Positions 25,722 to 34,488 of a DNA stretch of 64,000 nucleotides are shown here, piece after piece. This DNA is from Arthrobacter sp. FB24 (GTDB lineage Bacteria > Actinomycetota > Actinomycetes > Actinomycetales > Micrococcaceae): positions 2,046,001 through 2,110,000 of the forward strand of contig NC_008541.1 in the NCBI RefSeq assembly GCF_000196235.1, given 5' to 3'. Position 1 is the stretch's first letter. Each line of letters begins with the position of its first letter. Under the pieces are notes generated by a model that did not search any database, was not told the DNA's origin, and worked only from the letters and a program-made list of their open reading frames with translations. A program made the translations under genes and the position numbers.

Positions 25722-27094
25722 TGTGATGTCTCGGGACATGGGTGACGGTTCTGTATCAGGAGATCGGTGACATGTCGTGTGTCAGGACTTCGGTGACGGT
25801 TGGGGGTTGTTTCATGGTGCGTCCTGGGGGCTTGCCGTTGCCGACTGATTTGGTCCCGGCTGGCGGGCAGGGGTAGGACGTGATGTGGGTGCCCTGGTCA
25901 TCGAAGAACTGGATCATCTCGGTGTCCCAGAGCGCGTGGATGCAGTGCCGGGCGTAGGGTCTGCCGATCATGTAGACCACGCTGTTGATCGTGACTCTGC
26001 CGTTGGGGTAGGCGATGCGGGTGGCCTGGCCGCTGCCGCGGGTCCTGTCCTGTGTGAGGGCCGGGACAGGTTTCGGGTGTGGTGGCTCGGCGACCGGTGT
26101 GGCCGCCCATGCTTGGCGCGGGGTGATCCGCCCGGGCAAACCCTGGTGCGGGCGTTCGGTGTTATAGAGCTGATCGAACGCTCCGACCTGCTCCTGAAGC
26201 TGTTCAATTGTCCTGGCGAGGGGTTGTTTGTCCAGGAACCGGAATAGGGTCTGATGGAAGCGTTCGTTCTTGCCCTGCGTGGTTGGTTTGTAAGGTTTCC
26301 CGGTGACCGCCTCGATCCCCAGGGAGGTGACGCACGTGAGGAGCTGGCCTTGATGGCCCCGCCGTGAAGGGTTCAACGCGGCCCCGTTATCCGTGAGCAG
26401 TTTCTGCGGTACCCCGTGCGCGGTGATGCCCTTCTTCACCACCGCGATCGCGGCCTCGGACGTTTCCCCGGCGGCAACGTGGGAGGCGACCGCGAAACGG
26501 GAGTGGTCATCGATGAGCTGGAAAATCACGCATTTACGGCCACCGGTGAGGACGTACTCGGTCGCATCCAGCTGCCACCGGCGGTACGCGGCCCGGGGTT
26601 TCTTCCGCGGCTCCAGCCTCGCGACACCGCTTTGACGGAAGATTCTGGCCAGCGACGCAACCGAGGGAACCGGTTCCAGGCCCATGGACTTCATCTTCTC
26701 AAACACGCTGATCGGTCCGTGGTCCAGGCCCGAGCGCTCCAACGCTCCCCGCACCCGAAGTGCCTGCTCCTTGGCCTCATCACTGATCCTGGACGGGCTC
26801 GTGCGCGGCCGACGGGACCGCGGTTCCAACGCTGTAGCCGGGCCCCCGGCCCGGGCCCGGCCCAACAACACGTAAAACGTCTTACGGGAGATGCCATGCT
26901 CGGCACAGAACGCTGTCACGGCACCACGCGGCGGATCATCCGGCCACTGCGAGATCGCTAAACGGACACGAGGATCAACAGGCTCAACTCCACTCGTCCA
27001 CCCATCAGAATGGCAGAAGTGTCACCACCAAGAACTCCTAAACTGTCACCCATGTCCTGATACAGAACTGTCACCCATGTCCAGAGACATAACA
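25722..27094 (-). mobile_element. IS481-family insertion sequence, copy 2 (1373 bp)
   Basis: Same length and ends as copy 1 but inserted in the opposite orientation. Visible differences include one base in the transposase giving Gly for Glu and one in the leader (GGGTGGACG versus GGGTGAACG). Its own 15-bp duplication shows that it inserted independently rather than as half of a composite transposon. Confidence 0.93.
25756..26919 (-). CDS. IS481-family transposase, copy 2
   Basis: 387 residues, identical to copy 1 as far as I can see except Gly in place of Glu in QEQVGAFDQLYN. All three catalytic acidic residues are present (LDATEY, LTDNGA, KNERFHQ), so the element should be active. As in copy 1, only a GTG start is available. 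Being inverted relative to copy 1, the pair could invert the 13-kb glycoside island between them by homologous recombination. Confidence 0.93.
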   Translation of the reverse strand: MTAFCAEHGISRKTFYVLLGRARAGGPATALEPRSRRPRTSPSRISDEAKEQALRVRGALERSGLDHGPISVFEKMKSMGLEPVPSVASLARIFRQSGVARLEPRKKPRAAYRRWQLDATEYVLTGGRKCVIFQLIDDHSRFAVASHVAAGETSEAAIAVVKKGITAHGVPQKLLTDNGAALNPSRRGHQGQLLTCVTSLGIEAVTGKPYKPTTQGKNERFHQTLFRFLDKQPLARTIEQLQEQVGAFDQLYNTERPHQGLPGRITPRQAWAATPVAEPPHPKPVPALTQDRTRGSGQATRIAYPNGRVTINSVVYMIGRPYARHCIHALWDTEMIQFFDDQGTHITSYPCPPAGTKSVGNGKPPGRTMKQPPTVTEVLTHDMSPIS

Positions 27095-27109
27095 CTTCGG
27101 ACTGCGGAG
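27095..27109. repeat. Right target-site duplication of IS copy 2
   Basis: Exact second copy of CTTCGGACTGCGGAG after the IS end ATAACA. Confidence 0.9.
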
Positions 27110-27208
27110 TACATCGGCCGGACTGGTTCGGATTCCGCATGTTTCCGCGGGTGCCCAGTGTTCACAAGGGCCGGAATGCAGTTCGAGTCCCACCTCGGGC
27201 ACGCATAA

Positions 27209-27229
27209 CCCCTCGTCAGAGGGGTTTTT
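27209..27229 (+). terminator. Terminator-like hairpin inside repeat copy B
   Basis: CCCCTC-gtca-GAGGGG-TTTTT, identical to copy A and placed at the same distance from the tRNA-like end. Confidence 0.75.
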
Positions 27230-27548
27230 GCTTTAATGTGTGGACATTGACCCTGGTCGGGTCCCTCTGACGTTGTCCGCGGTCTGTGCCTGGCGCCGCG
27301 GTCGCCTATTCGGTTGTGTGGGTGGTGGGTTGGTCCTTGGCTTGTGGGCCGTCCGCATGCTGGAATCGAGGGTTTTGTGCTGTCCTTTCTTGCTGGCTCG
27401 GTAGCCAGCTATTGCCCCCACTTATTCATGGTAAGGAGTTGTGGTGACGACATGACCAAGCCGAATTGTTTTCGAGGATCTTCCTCGGATAGGTGCCTTC
27501 GGCAAGCCAGCGGAGTGCGCGCATCGAGTGTTTGTCCGGCCAAAGGGG

Positions 27549-27567
27549 GTGTGCACATTGTGCACAC
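27549..27567. repeat. Second palindrome of repeat copy B
   Basis: GTGTGCACA-T-TGTGCACAC, perfect 19 bp, followed six bases later by another TGTGCAC half-site. Confidence 0.85.
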
Positions 27568-27894
27568 CCTTGTGCACGGGCGCCTTGGGCCTGCATTTTG
27601 GTCCCCTTCTTGTTCTTCCGACACCACTTCATGCAGGTCGCTGTTGCAGGCGACATGACTTTGCGGCCCAGACCCGCGGTTTCCTAGGACGTTCTGGGTT
27701 CAGCGGCACCTCTCAAGGCGTACCTGTTGCCAGCGGACGATCCGTCGACAGTGTGAAGGTGTGTGGGATCCGGACTTTCTTCAGGGGCAGTCCTCAGCCA
27801 TGCTCTTCCGCGGCCGTACACGATTCTCGCTCGCTTGCTGAGGGCGTTCTGGGTTGTGGCCAGAGGCTCGGCTGTGGCCCGTCGTGGCCACGGT

Positions 27895-28944
27895 TCAGTT
27901 CGATGGCGAGGGTGATGGCGACGGAGGGGGCGGCGGGGAAAGGCATGTTCGAGGATCCCCTTGGTATCTAATGGTCGCAGTGCCTTGAACTCGTCCGGCT
28001 GAGCTTTCTGCCGTCACAGCCAGGTCTCCTGGAACCTGAACCGGGGGAGCCTTGAAGAACAACCTGGTTCCCGTAATCTGCACTGGCACGCGCTGCTGAC
28101 CTACAACAACTACGTTCACGCGGGTGAGTATGCCGACTAACCAGACACTTTCTCCGCCGCAAACGGAACTTGAGAGCAGACTCTCTGGAGCGCCATTCTG
28201 GGAGGCGGATACTCCGGTCAATCTAAGTTGACAGGCTCTGCCGGTCTGAGCAATCAGCTCGACTTCCGCCTTGGGGTGATCTTGATGGGCGATAATCAGC
28301 CTGTTCAACGCGTCGTAGGCAGCCAACGCCAGGCAGGTGTCTTCGGTGGGGCGGGGCACCTGTGCGAGTTCCATTGCCCCTTTGGCCCACATGGTTTCGT
28401 CTTTACTCTCCAAGGCCGAACAGAGAAAGGCAGCGGCAACCCACAGATCGGGTCCTCGGGGGTTGGTGTGCGGCAAGCCTGCGCACTGCGTTCCCTGAAG
28501 CGCTAGGTAGAACGCAGAAGGCGGGGGATCTTCCGGGAATGCCGGTCCAGCGGGAAGCCAGATTACAGGCGCACTACCGAGGGGAGGCGGACCCCCTGGC
28601 GCTGGTGGGCCAGGTGGGGGTTCGACCGTCGGCGCGGGGGGAGGCTGGACAGTCGGCACGGCAGGGGGCTCGACCATTGGTGAGGGCGAAGGATCCTCCG
28701 CCGGGGCAGCAGTTTCCGGACTTGTCTGGGAGCTTGTTGGACCGGCTGGCACCGAGGCCATGCTTGGCGATCCAGTAGGCGTGGCCGATCCGGAGCTGGG
28801 CCGATCGTTAGCACTTCCGCCGCGGGTGGGAGCAAAAAAACAAGCTGAAAGCAGAGCTAGAACCGTAAGTGCAGCGAGGAAGACTCCGTTCACCCTGACG
28901 AAGTTGGTGTCTCTGCGAGGTTGCAAAACGAATCTGCCGGTCAC
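27895..28944 (-). CDS. Proline-rich lipoprotein of unknown function
   Basis: A 349-residue protein with a GTG start. The N terminus has basic residues, then a hydrophobic stretch ending in LLSAC, a good lipobox, so it is probably anchored to the outer face of the membrane at about Cys35. Residues 45-140 are a Ser/Thr/Pro linker with PTVQPPPAPTVEPPPGPP-like repeats, typical of a cell-wall spacer. A compact domain follows with four Cys (TQCAGL, FLCSAL, DTCLAL, RACQLR), then a beta-rich part and a second Pro-rich tail (SPPPPPSPSPSPS). No family recognised. The first 90 bases upstream lack a clear ribosome site, so the start is uncertain. Confidence 0.6.
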   Translation of the reverse strand: MTGRFVLQPRRDTNFVRVNGVFLAALTVLALLSACFFAPTRGGSANDRPSSGSATPTGSPSMASVPAGPTSSQTSPETAAPAEDPSPSPMVEPPAVPTVQPPPAPTVEPPPGPPAPGGPPPLGSAPVIWLPAGPAFPEDPPPSAFYLALQGTQCAGLPHTNPRGPDLWVAAAFLCSALESKDETMWAKGAMELAQVPRPTEDTCLALAAYDALNRLIIAHQDHPKAEVELIAQTGRACQLRLTGVSASQNGAPESLLSSSVCGGESVWLVGILTRVNVVVVGQQRVPVQITGTRLFFKAPPVQVPGDLAVTAESSAGRVQGTATIRYQGDPRTCLSPPPPPSPSPSPSN

Positions 28945-29426
28945 GATCGCGGTCCCATGCTGCCATTCAAATTGGCCATCAATGTCATCATTGTTGGCTG
29001 ATGAGCCGACATTGAGCAGTTTTCAGGGGAGCCCCGGGTCACACACCTGGAGTCCAAGAACAGCTGACTACCTCGCATTCTAGACTCCGAAATCTGATGG
29101 CACCACGCCGGTTCGCGACTTGTTCCAAGCAAAGGGGAAATGGGGTCTAAGCGCATGCTCCGCCGCAGGGGAGAGCCGTGCCTGGGCCGTGGGGCTCTTT
29201 GCCTGTCACAGAAACAACGGCGACTGTGGCTAGCTAATCCCTCGCAGGATCGATTGCGTGCCAACAGGCAGTCAGCCGCCGGCCGGACTCCTACACATGG
29301 ACCAAATGTCCGTGTGTGCACTGCCGGCGGTGAGGTTGGGTGGTGCGTGGTGAGCAACTACTGCAGCCAGGTTTGGCCTCTTTGGGAGCCGCTGGCAATG
29401 GGCCGCCGCCGAGTGAGTTTGCGGAG
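28945..29426. other. Gene-poor stretch
   Basis: Nothing supportable. Overlapping frames on both strands are Arg/Ser rich and lack ribosome sites. The right end holds the terminator of the next minus-strand gene. Confidence 0.45.
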
Positions 29427-29462
29427 GAGATGGCGGCGCCAATTCACTGACGCCGCCATCTC
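29427..29462 (-). terminator. Hairpin downstream of the small secreted protein gene
   Basis: GAGATGGCGGCG and CGCCGCCATCTC form a perfect 12-bp stem with a 12-base loop, ten bases past the stop on the minus strand. The poly-T run is weak. Confidence 0.65.
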
Positions 29463-29472
29463 ATGGTGGGTA

Positions 29473-29943
29473 CTAGGGCATCGAGATGATCGGAGTGGAC
29501 CTCCAGCTACTCCAAACTGGGATACCAAACACAGGGCTCTCCTGATGCCGAGCTTGGTGGAAGACTTCTTCCGGTCCCAATTCGGTATTTATCTGGGGGA
29601 GCACGTTGTGAAGCGTCACGGAATTGTTGGCTCCTACATGAACAGTCTTTGACGAATTCTTTATCAGCTGATTTGGTGCGGGGAAGTCAACCTCCCAGAC
29701 CCGATGCTGGACTGTCACAAACCGATCCTTCAGGCAGTTCACCCTTACGGGAAAATCGGTGAGCTTCTTGCCGTGCGAGTCAAAGCCGACAAATATCGGA
29801 CTCAAAGGCGTAACGCTGCAGGAAAATATGGGCGGGACTGCGGCTTGGGCCGGGGCGGCCAAAGCGAAGGGCGCTGCTGTAAGGGCAAATGAAGCTGCGG
29901 CAAGCAAGGCAGTTCTCTTGACCGGGATTGTGGCTCTAAACAT
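29473..29943 (-). CDS. Small secreted protein of unknown function (paralogue A)
   Basis: A 156-residue protein. The ATG has GGAG upstream (an in-frame extension to 30270 has none). The signal peptide is clear: MFRATIPVKRTALLAAASFA, then an Ala/Leu core ending APAQA-A at about residue 39. The mature part (about 117 residues) starts FSCSVTPLSPIFVGF and includes FPVRVNCLKDRFVTVQHRVWE and PEEVFHQ near the end, suggesting a small beta sandwich with one Cys pair. It is homologous to the protein encoded at 30893-31398, sharing the order CTV/CSV-TP/AVQPSF, PVR(I/V)-C, EEVFH and W-S/T-D/S-W. No known family recognised. Confidence 0.75.
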   Translation of the reverse strand: MFRATIPVKRTALLAAASFALTAAPFALAAPAQAAVPPIFSCSVTPLSPIFVGFDSHGKKLTDFPVRVNCLKDRFVTVQHRVWEVDFPAPNQLIKNSSKTVHVGANNSVTLHNVLPQINTELGPEEVFHQARHQESPVFGIPVWSSWRSTPIISMP

Positions 29944-30282
29944 GCTCGTCTCCTGTGTCGGGGTCCGGCCAGGGGTACTTGTCGCTACGTGCGCAATCGC
30001 GGCGCCCAAGGCGTGGGACGACCTGTAGCTGACCTCTGGTGGCCGGGGACGGTTCCGGTTCGAATTCGACCCGGTAAGTCCATGTTCCGGTGAGGTCCGG
30101 GGTCTGCGCTTCCGTGCTGACACGGTAGCTTTAGAGTGCGGCGGAGGATGCCATAGCTGGCGGTGGTCGGTGGGCGCGAGATTATTCAGGTGGCCGAGGC
30201 CACCCCGGCATCGCGGCTGCAATAAAGCTCGCGGTTTTAGGGCAGCCCCACCGTTCGCAATACTGAACAATCTCGCGATCGC
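29944..30282. other. Intergenic stretch between secreted protein and IS110 relic
   Basis: Contains the promoter side of the minus-strand secreted-protein gene. Nothing else is supportable. Confidence 0.4.
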
Positions 30283-30422
30283 TTGACGGTTACCGCTGTG
30301 TGGATGAAGGCTACCGCAAAATCCTGGACTTTATTGCCAGTCATAGAACGGCTGCCGCAGTGGGGATCGAAGGAACCGGCTCATACGGTGCCGGCCTTTC
30401 CAAGGTGCTCCGCACCCTTGAT
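30283..30422 (+). pseudogene. IS110-family transposase, N-terminal fragment
   Basis: About 45 residues, YRKILDFIASHRTAAAVGIE then GTGSYGAGLSKVL, match the DEDD-domain part of IS110 transposases (the VGIEGTGSYGA motif). Start and remainder are missing. It abuts, tail to tail, a second IS110 piece on the opposite strand, so an inversion or two independent deletions broke the element. Confidence 0.75.
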
Positions 30423-30668
30423 CTGATTGATTGCTGTCGTGCGGGCTTTCATTGCCGAAGTGCGCGCGGTACGGAGGATCCGTAGGCATTCGACGGGTCC
30501 GTCTTTGGCTTTCGGGATCGAGACGCCTCGTTGAGCCAGTACTGACTGGGCGGCCTGGTAGGCATCCAGGGGATCGGATTTGCCTTTCAGGCAAGGCTGG
30601 GCCCGGTTCGGCCGGGTGACCTCCAGGACTGTGAGCCCTTCGCTGGCCATCGTCAGCGAATACGGCAA
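30423..30668 (-). pseudogene. IS110-family transposase, internal fragment on the opposite strand
   Basis: The minus strand encodes LTVLEVTRPNRAQPCLKGKS then DPLDAYQAAQSVLAQRG and RILRTARTSAMKART, the segment that normally follows the DEDD start in IS110 transposases (KGKSDPLDA motif). It stops at NQIK, where the plus-strand fragment begins. No catalytic C-terminal Ser region is present. Confidence 0.8.
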
Positions 30669-30892
30669 ACCTCTGGCCGATCAGGAGTTCCTCGCCGTGG
30701 GCTCCGGATCATTGACCGGGTGTAATCCAAGGCTCCGGTTTGCGATTCAAGGAAGGACCCGAGACGGGCAACAAATCGCAGTATGAGTGTAGAACTCCCT
30801 TGAACCGTGCTGGCTTTCCGGGCCCAGTGGGTGATGAGGCACTTTGCTCCTCAGCCTCGAGCCTTGGCCGGACCAACACAGGAGCACGAGAA

Positions 30893-31398
30893 ATGTCCCC
30901 TATATCGAACCAGGCCAAAACGTCCCAACGCCCACGACGGAAACTAGCTCTACTCTCCGCAGTGTCGCTTGGACTTGCGGCCATTCCCATCGGCTTGGCC
31001 GCTCCCGCACAAGCGGCAGAGAGCATCCGAGCCTGTACGGTCACCGCTGTGCAACCCTCTTTCGCTGGCCACAACGCCGCCGGCGTCAAGAAGGTCGACT
31101 ATCCGGTCAGGATCTACTGCTCCAAGACCAGGATTCTAAACATCATTCAGACACGATGGGAAGATGACAGCTCCTGGACTCCCCCTGGGACGGAAACGAC
31201 TACCAAGGAAAAACGACCCGGACCAACTACCGAGTTGCTGCCGGGACGACCGTAACCCTTCCCAGCGTGCACCTCCTCCAGAACACAGAGCCCGGGAACG
31301 AGGAGGTATTCCACAAAGTGACCTATCAGGAAGGCTTCGGCGGTCTTTGGACCGACTGGGCCGCCAAGGTCAGCGCCAACAGGTCGATGCCGGGATAA
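30893..31398 (+). pseudogene. Small secreted protein (paralogue B), interrupted by one frameshift
   Basis: The ATG follows AGGAG at good distance. The first frame gives a signal peptide (KLALLSAVSLGLAAIPIGLA, cleavage after APAQA) and the start of a mature protein with ACTVTAVQPSF, DYPVRIYCSKTR and TRWEDDSSWTPP. At a run of five C near 31181-31185 the reading frame must shift. The continuation, WDGNDYQGKTTRTNYRVAAG, then GNEEVFHKVTYQEG and WTDWAAKVSANRSMPG, aligns with paralogue A to its end. One extra C would restore the gene. It may be a recent mutation, a phase-variable tract or a sequencing error. Confidence 0.75.
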
Positions 31399-31461
31399 TC
31401 ACCTGACTCTTCCAAGTCACGTGGAGCTCGGAACGTTTTACTTTGGAGTTCCACAATCAAC

Positions 31462-31507
31462 TTCGTCCGGTCTCATCAGGATGACCTATCCAGTGAGACC
31501 GGACGAA
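31462..31507 (+). terminator. Hairpin downstream of secreted paralogue B
   Basis: TTCGTCCGGTCTCA and TGAGACCGGACGAA form a perfect 14-bp stem with an 18-base loop, 64 bases after the restored stop codon. No T run follows; it is nearly symmetrical and could serve either strand. Confidence 0.6.
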
Positions 31508-31722
31508 CAATTGGCCTTTAGCGACCCAACGCCGCAGTGGCGTTCGAGGGAACACCGTCTTGGTGCCGTCGCTGCGTCGAAAAAAGGGCGCTGAACACAA
31601 ACGCCCTCGGGTCCTGAGGCCCGGGGCTTGAAGTTGTACCAGAACGGGTGCGGGATGACTTTGCCGGCCAGGGGTACCGGTGTACCGGTGAGACATGTAC
31701 CGTGAAGAGGCTACCGCGCACG

Positions 31723-32589
31723 TCAATGTGCGCCGGTTGTCGGCGCATGCTTCCCCTTCTTCGTCTTTCGCGTGAAGGCCACTACGACCCAGCCACCGAC
31801 AAGCGCGATGGACCCGAGGAAGGCATTCATTGGAGCAGACATGTCCTTGATCCAGGCGGATACCACGTACATCAGTCCGACATCGACAGTGATCGTCTCC
31901 GTGTGGGAATTAATGGCGGTGTCGCCTTCAAGGTCTGGGATCACGAGTCGGAGCACCATCTGGTGCCGCCCGGGCTGGACACCGGTGATGTGCCATCCCC
32001 ACTCGCCAAAATGGGACTTAGGCAGTGCGATGGTTTCGCTGGTCGAACGCTCGATATTCATTCCGCCGTCTTCGCTGGTGAGATCAGCTCGCATCTTTTC
32101 GCAAAGAAGCACATCACGCCGGGTCGGATCCCCCGTTCCGGGCAGACCGCTCCCAGGATCTATCGGTGATGTTTTGAAGACCACCCTGACCACGAATTCG
32201 ACTTTCTCACCCTGCTTGAGGGGGGACGGGGCCTTAAAGGCCATCCGGCCGTCGAAACAACCCTCCAGACCCGGCTGCTCCGTTTGGGACGGGGAAACGG
32301 CGCCAGTGGGCGAGATGGCGGAGCGGGTAGGCACAGGGCTAAAGGAAGGGGGCGGAGGGGGCGGAATATCAATCCACTCGCCCCCGTCGCCAGGGTTAGG
32401 GGGGTCATAGGTGGCGGGAGTGCTCGCCGCGGGTTTGAGGGTCGAGTAGTAGGTGCTCAGGACGGGGGCGGCGGACCGAAGAGAGTAGACCTCAGTGAGG
32501 GAAGACATCACCGCCAGTATCAGAGCCGTCACCGTCACGACCACGCTGGCCCCTGTCAGCAATATCCGTTCTTTGCGTCGAGTGCTCAT
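31723..32589 (-). CDS. Membrane-anchored protein with Pro-rich linker, function unknown
   Basis: A 288-residue protein whose ATG follows GGAG. An N-terminal membrane helix (about 10-30, GASVVVTVTALILAVMSSL) leads to a Pro/Ser/Thr linker at 50-105 with a run of six Pro, then an extracytoplasmic beta-rich domain of about 130 residues with two Cys (EGCFDGRM and VLLCEKM). A second membrane helix (about 255-275, AFLGSIALVGGWVVVAF) is followed by a Lys-rich cytoplasmic tail (RKTKKGKH). The topology, both ends inside and one outer domain, suggests a surface sensor or scaffold. No family recognised and no obvious operon partner. Confidence 0.65.
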   Translation of the reverse strand: MSTRRKERILLTGASVVVTVTALILAVMSSLTEVYSLRSAAPVLSTYYSTLKPAASTPATYDPPNPGDGGEWIDIPPPPPPSFSPVPTRSAISPTGAVSPSQTEQPGLEGCFDGRMAFKAPSPLKQGEKVEFVVRVVFKTSPIDPGSGLPGTGDPTRRDVLLCEKMRADLTSEDGGMNIERSTSETIALPKSHFGEWGWHITGVQPGRHQMVLRLVIPDLEGDTAINSHTETITVDVGLMYVVSAWIKDMSAPMNAFLGSIALVGGWVVVAFTRKTKKGKHAPTTGAH

Positions 32590-33180
32590 TCTTCACTCCA
32601 ACCGTTGAGTGAATCAGCAATGTTGAAGATCCGCGGGCGCCGGCGACGTTCGCGGTCCGGTATTTGCTATGCAGTTTGGCCCCTCGGGGAACTGCGGTCA
32701 AGACGGCCGGGCTTTACTGGCTGGGTCTTTCCATCGGAGGAACAAGTAGCCTCGGCCAACGGTGCATCGCGGACCACCCGGCGAAGCCTGCTTGCGTTGA
32801 CGCCGGACATCTACATCCGCGACTTCGTCGGTGACAGCGGCGAATCGCGCAGCGGACCTATCAACGCCTCGCCCGGCATTACTCTTCGCAAAGTGGTCGC
32901 CGACGCTCAGGCAGCGTTTGGGCAATGCAGCGGCAGGGAGATGAACGCCACCCTCGGTTATGAGGGAATGTCTGGCAGTGCGTCCCCGGCGCCCTCAAGC
33001 ACGTTTCGGTAGCCTCTGACGGAACGGTGTGGGGGTGAACGCCAACGACATGATCTACCGGTGCGTCGGAAACTACTGGATCCAAATCCCGCCTGAAGTC
33101 CCACTCCACCAGGTCATCATAGACCGGCGGTCCCGGCTTCCGGTTCAGGCCCTGTTTCTCTGAGAACACCGACAGATGCC
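32590..33180. other. Gene-poor stretch ahead of the IS21 remnant
   Basis: Several short frames overlap, none with ribosome site plus family likeness. A plus-strand frame ending at 33162 (NDMIYRCVGNYWIQIPPEVP) is compositionally protein-like but has no recognisable partner. Confidence 0.4.
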
Positions 33181-33794
33181 GTGGTCCCTGAACTGAAGAG
33201 GCGTAGCCGCCTGTTGAAGCACGAGAATGAGATCCCGCGTCGGGTGGCTCAACAGCTGGTTTGGGACAACGAATCGGGGATAGGGCAGGGTCGGCTGACC
33301 GAGCCGGCGGCGGCGTTCGCTGGCGTACTGGGCAGCGAGATCCGGCAGTTGCCGCCACGGGATCCGGAATCCAAGGGCATCGTGGAGCGGATGAACCGTT
33401 ACTTCCGCTAGGGCTTCATGCCCGGCCGGACGTTCGCGTCCCCGCTGGATTTCAACAACCAGCTCGCGGACTGGCTGCCGCGCGCGAACCCCCGCTACTC
33501 CCGGACCCGTCATGGCGGTCCGGTCGAGCTATTCATCCGGGACCGGGATGCGATGCGGCCGTTGACGCCGGTGGCGCCCGAGTTCGCCTTTCGCAGCAGC
33601 GTCCGGCTGCCACGGGACTACTACGTGCGGGTCTTCTCCAACGACTATTCCGTGGACCCGGGTGATCGGGCGGATCGTGAACGTCGAAGTAGACCTGGAA
33701 AAGGTGACTGTGAGCGCAAACGGCCGGCTGCTGGCCAGGCACGACCAGCGGTGGGCCAGGCACCAGATCTTCACCGACCCCGGGCATGTGGACA
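33181..33794 (+). pseudogene. IS21-family transposase (IstA) remnant
   Basis: Joined frames give the C-terminal half of an IstA transposase: LVWDNESGIGQGRLTEPAAA, then LPPRDPESKGIVERMNRYFR with the DDE glutamate (KGIVER), followed by a stop codon in frame at about 33409, then FMPGRTFASPLDFNNQLADW, and after a frameshift near 33660 VIGRIVNVEVDLEKVTV and the tail ARHDQRWARHQIF. The N-terminal HTH and first Asp are missing. Not functional. Confidence 0.8.
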
Positions 33795-33937
33795 AGGCCC
33801 CCCTCCCTCCGACGGATCCATCGCAGCGTCAAGGCCGGACGGTCGACGGTGGTGGAGGAACGGGACCTGTCGATCTATGACGAACTGTTCGGTGTCGCCA
33901 TCCCTGACGATACCCGCGAGCTCTCGGGGGCAGGACG

Positions 33938-34357
33938 GTGAGCGCTGCAGTGAAGGACATCGAGTACTACGCCCGAGCACTGCGCGCGCCGCGGAGCGCC
34001 GACGGCTACCGGTCCCTCGGAGACCGGGCCCGGGAGGCCGGCTGGTCGCACGAGGACTACGTCGCCACTTTTGCTCCGCGAGGTCGCCGAACGCGAGGCT
34101 TCCGGGGCTGCCCTGCGGATCAGGGCCGCGAGGTTCCCCGGACACAAGCTGCTGGACGAGTTCAACTTCGACCATCAGCCTGCCGCGGACCGGAACCTCG
34201 TCGCGCATCTGGGTACCGGCGTCTTCTTTCTGAAGGAGGCCATAACGTGGTCCTGCTCGGTCCTCTAAGCACCGGGAAAACCCAATTGGCTGCCGGGATA
34301 GGTATCTGGGCAGCGCGCGCGGGCACCGCGTCCTGTTTCGACACCGCGACCGGGTAG
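33938..34357 (+). pseudogene. IS21-family helper ATPase (IstB) remnant
   Basis: The piece starts like IstB (DIEYYARALRAPRSADGYRS, AREAGWSHEDY), shifts frame near 34075 into REVAEREASGAALRIRAARF and NLVAHLGTGVFFLKEA, then shifts back to NVVLLGPLSTGKTQLAAG, the Walker A loop. It ends after FDTATG without Walker B or the rest. Two frameshifts and a 3' deletion make it inactive. Confidence 0.82.
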
Positions 34358-34488
34358 GTGTCTTGATTGGCCGAAGGCCACGCGCCAAAACAAAATGAAA
34401 AAGCAACATCGCCGTCCGGACGGCGTTGCAACTAGCTCGGTCTTCGGGGGTGCATGTGGCAGCGGGACCGCGTTACCAAGAGTGCTGA

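Larger units (their letters stand above)
25683..27795 (+). repeat. Copy B of the long non-coding repeat, interrupted by an IS481-family element
   Basis: Same landmarks as copies A and C. From the tRNA-like end to GTGTGTGGGATCCGG near 27770 it is colinear with 36490-37085, sharing long words such as GTGCCTGGCGCCGCGGT, GGAGTTGTGGTGACGAC, TTTGTCCGGCCAAAGGGGG and GTGAAGGTGTGTGGGA. The similarity is at DNA level; reading frames differ by indels between copies. The IS splits it at CTTCGGACTGCGGAG. Confidence 0.82.

Noticed and set aside
11184..27094. Composite transposon made of the two IS481 copies and the island between them
   Set aside because: Each IS is bordered by its own 15-bp duplication that differs from the other pair by one base, so they inserted separately.
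32879..33358. Minus-strand 159-codon frame over the IS21 remnant
   Set aside because: Pro/Arg/Ser-rich shadow; the plus strand carries recognisable IstA sequence.
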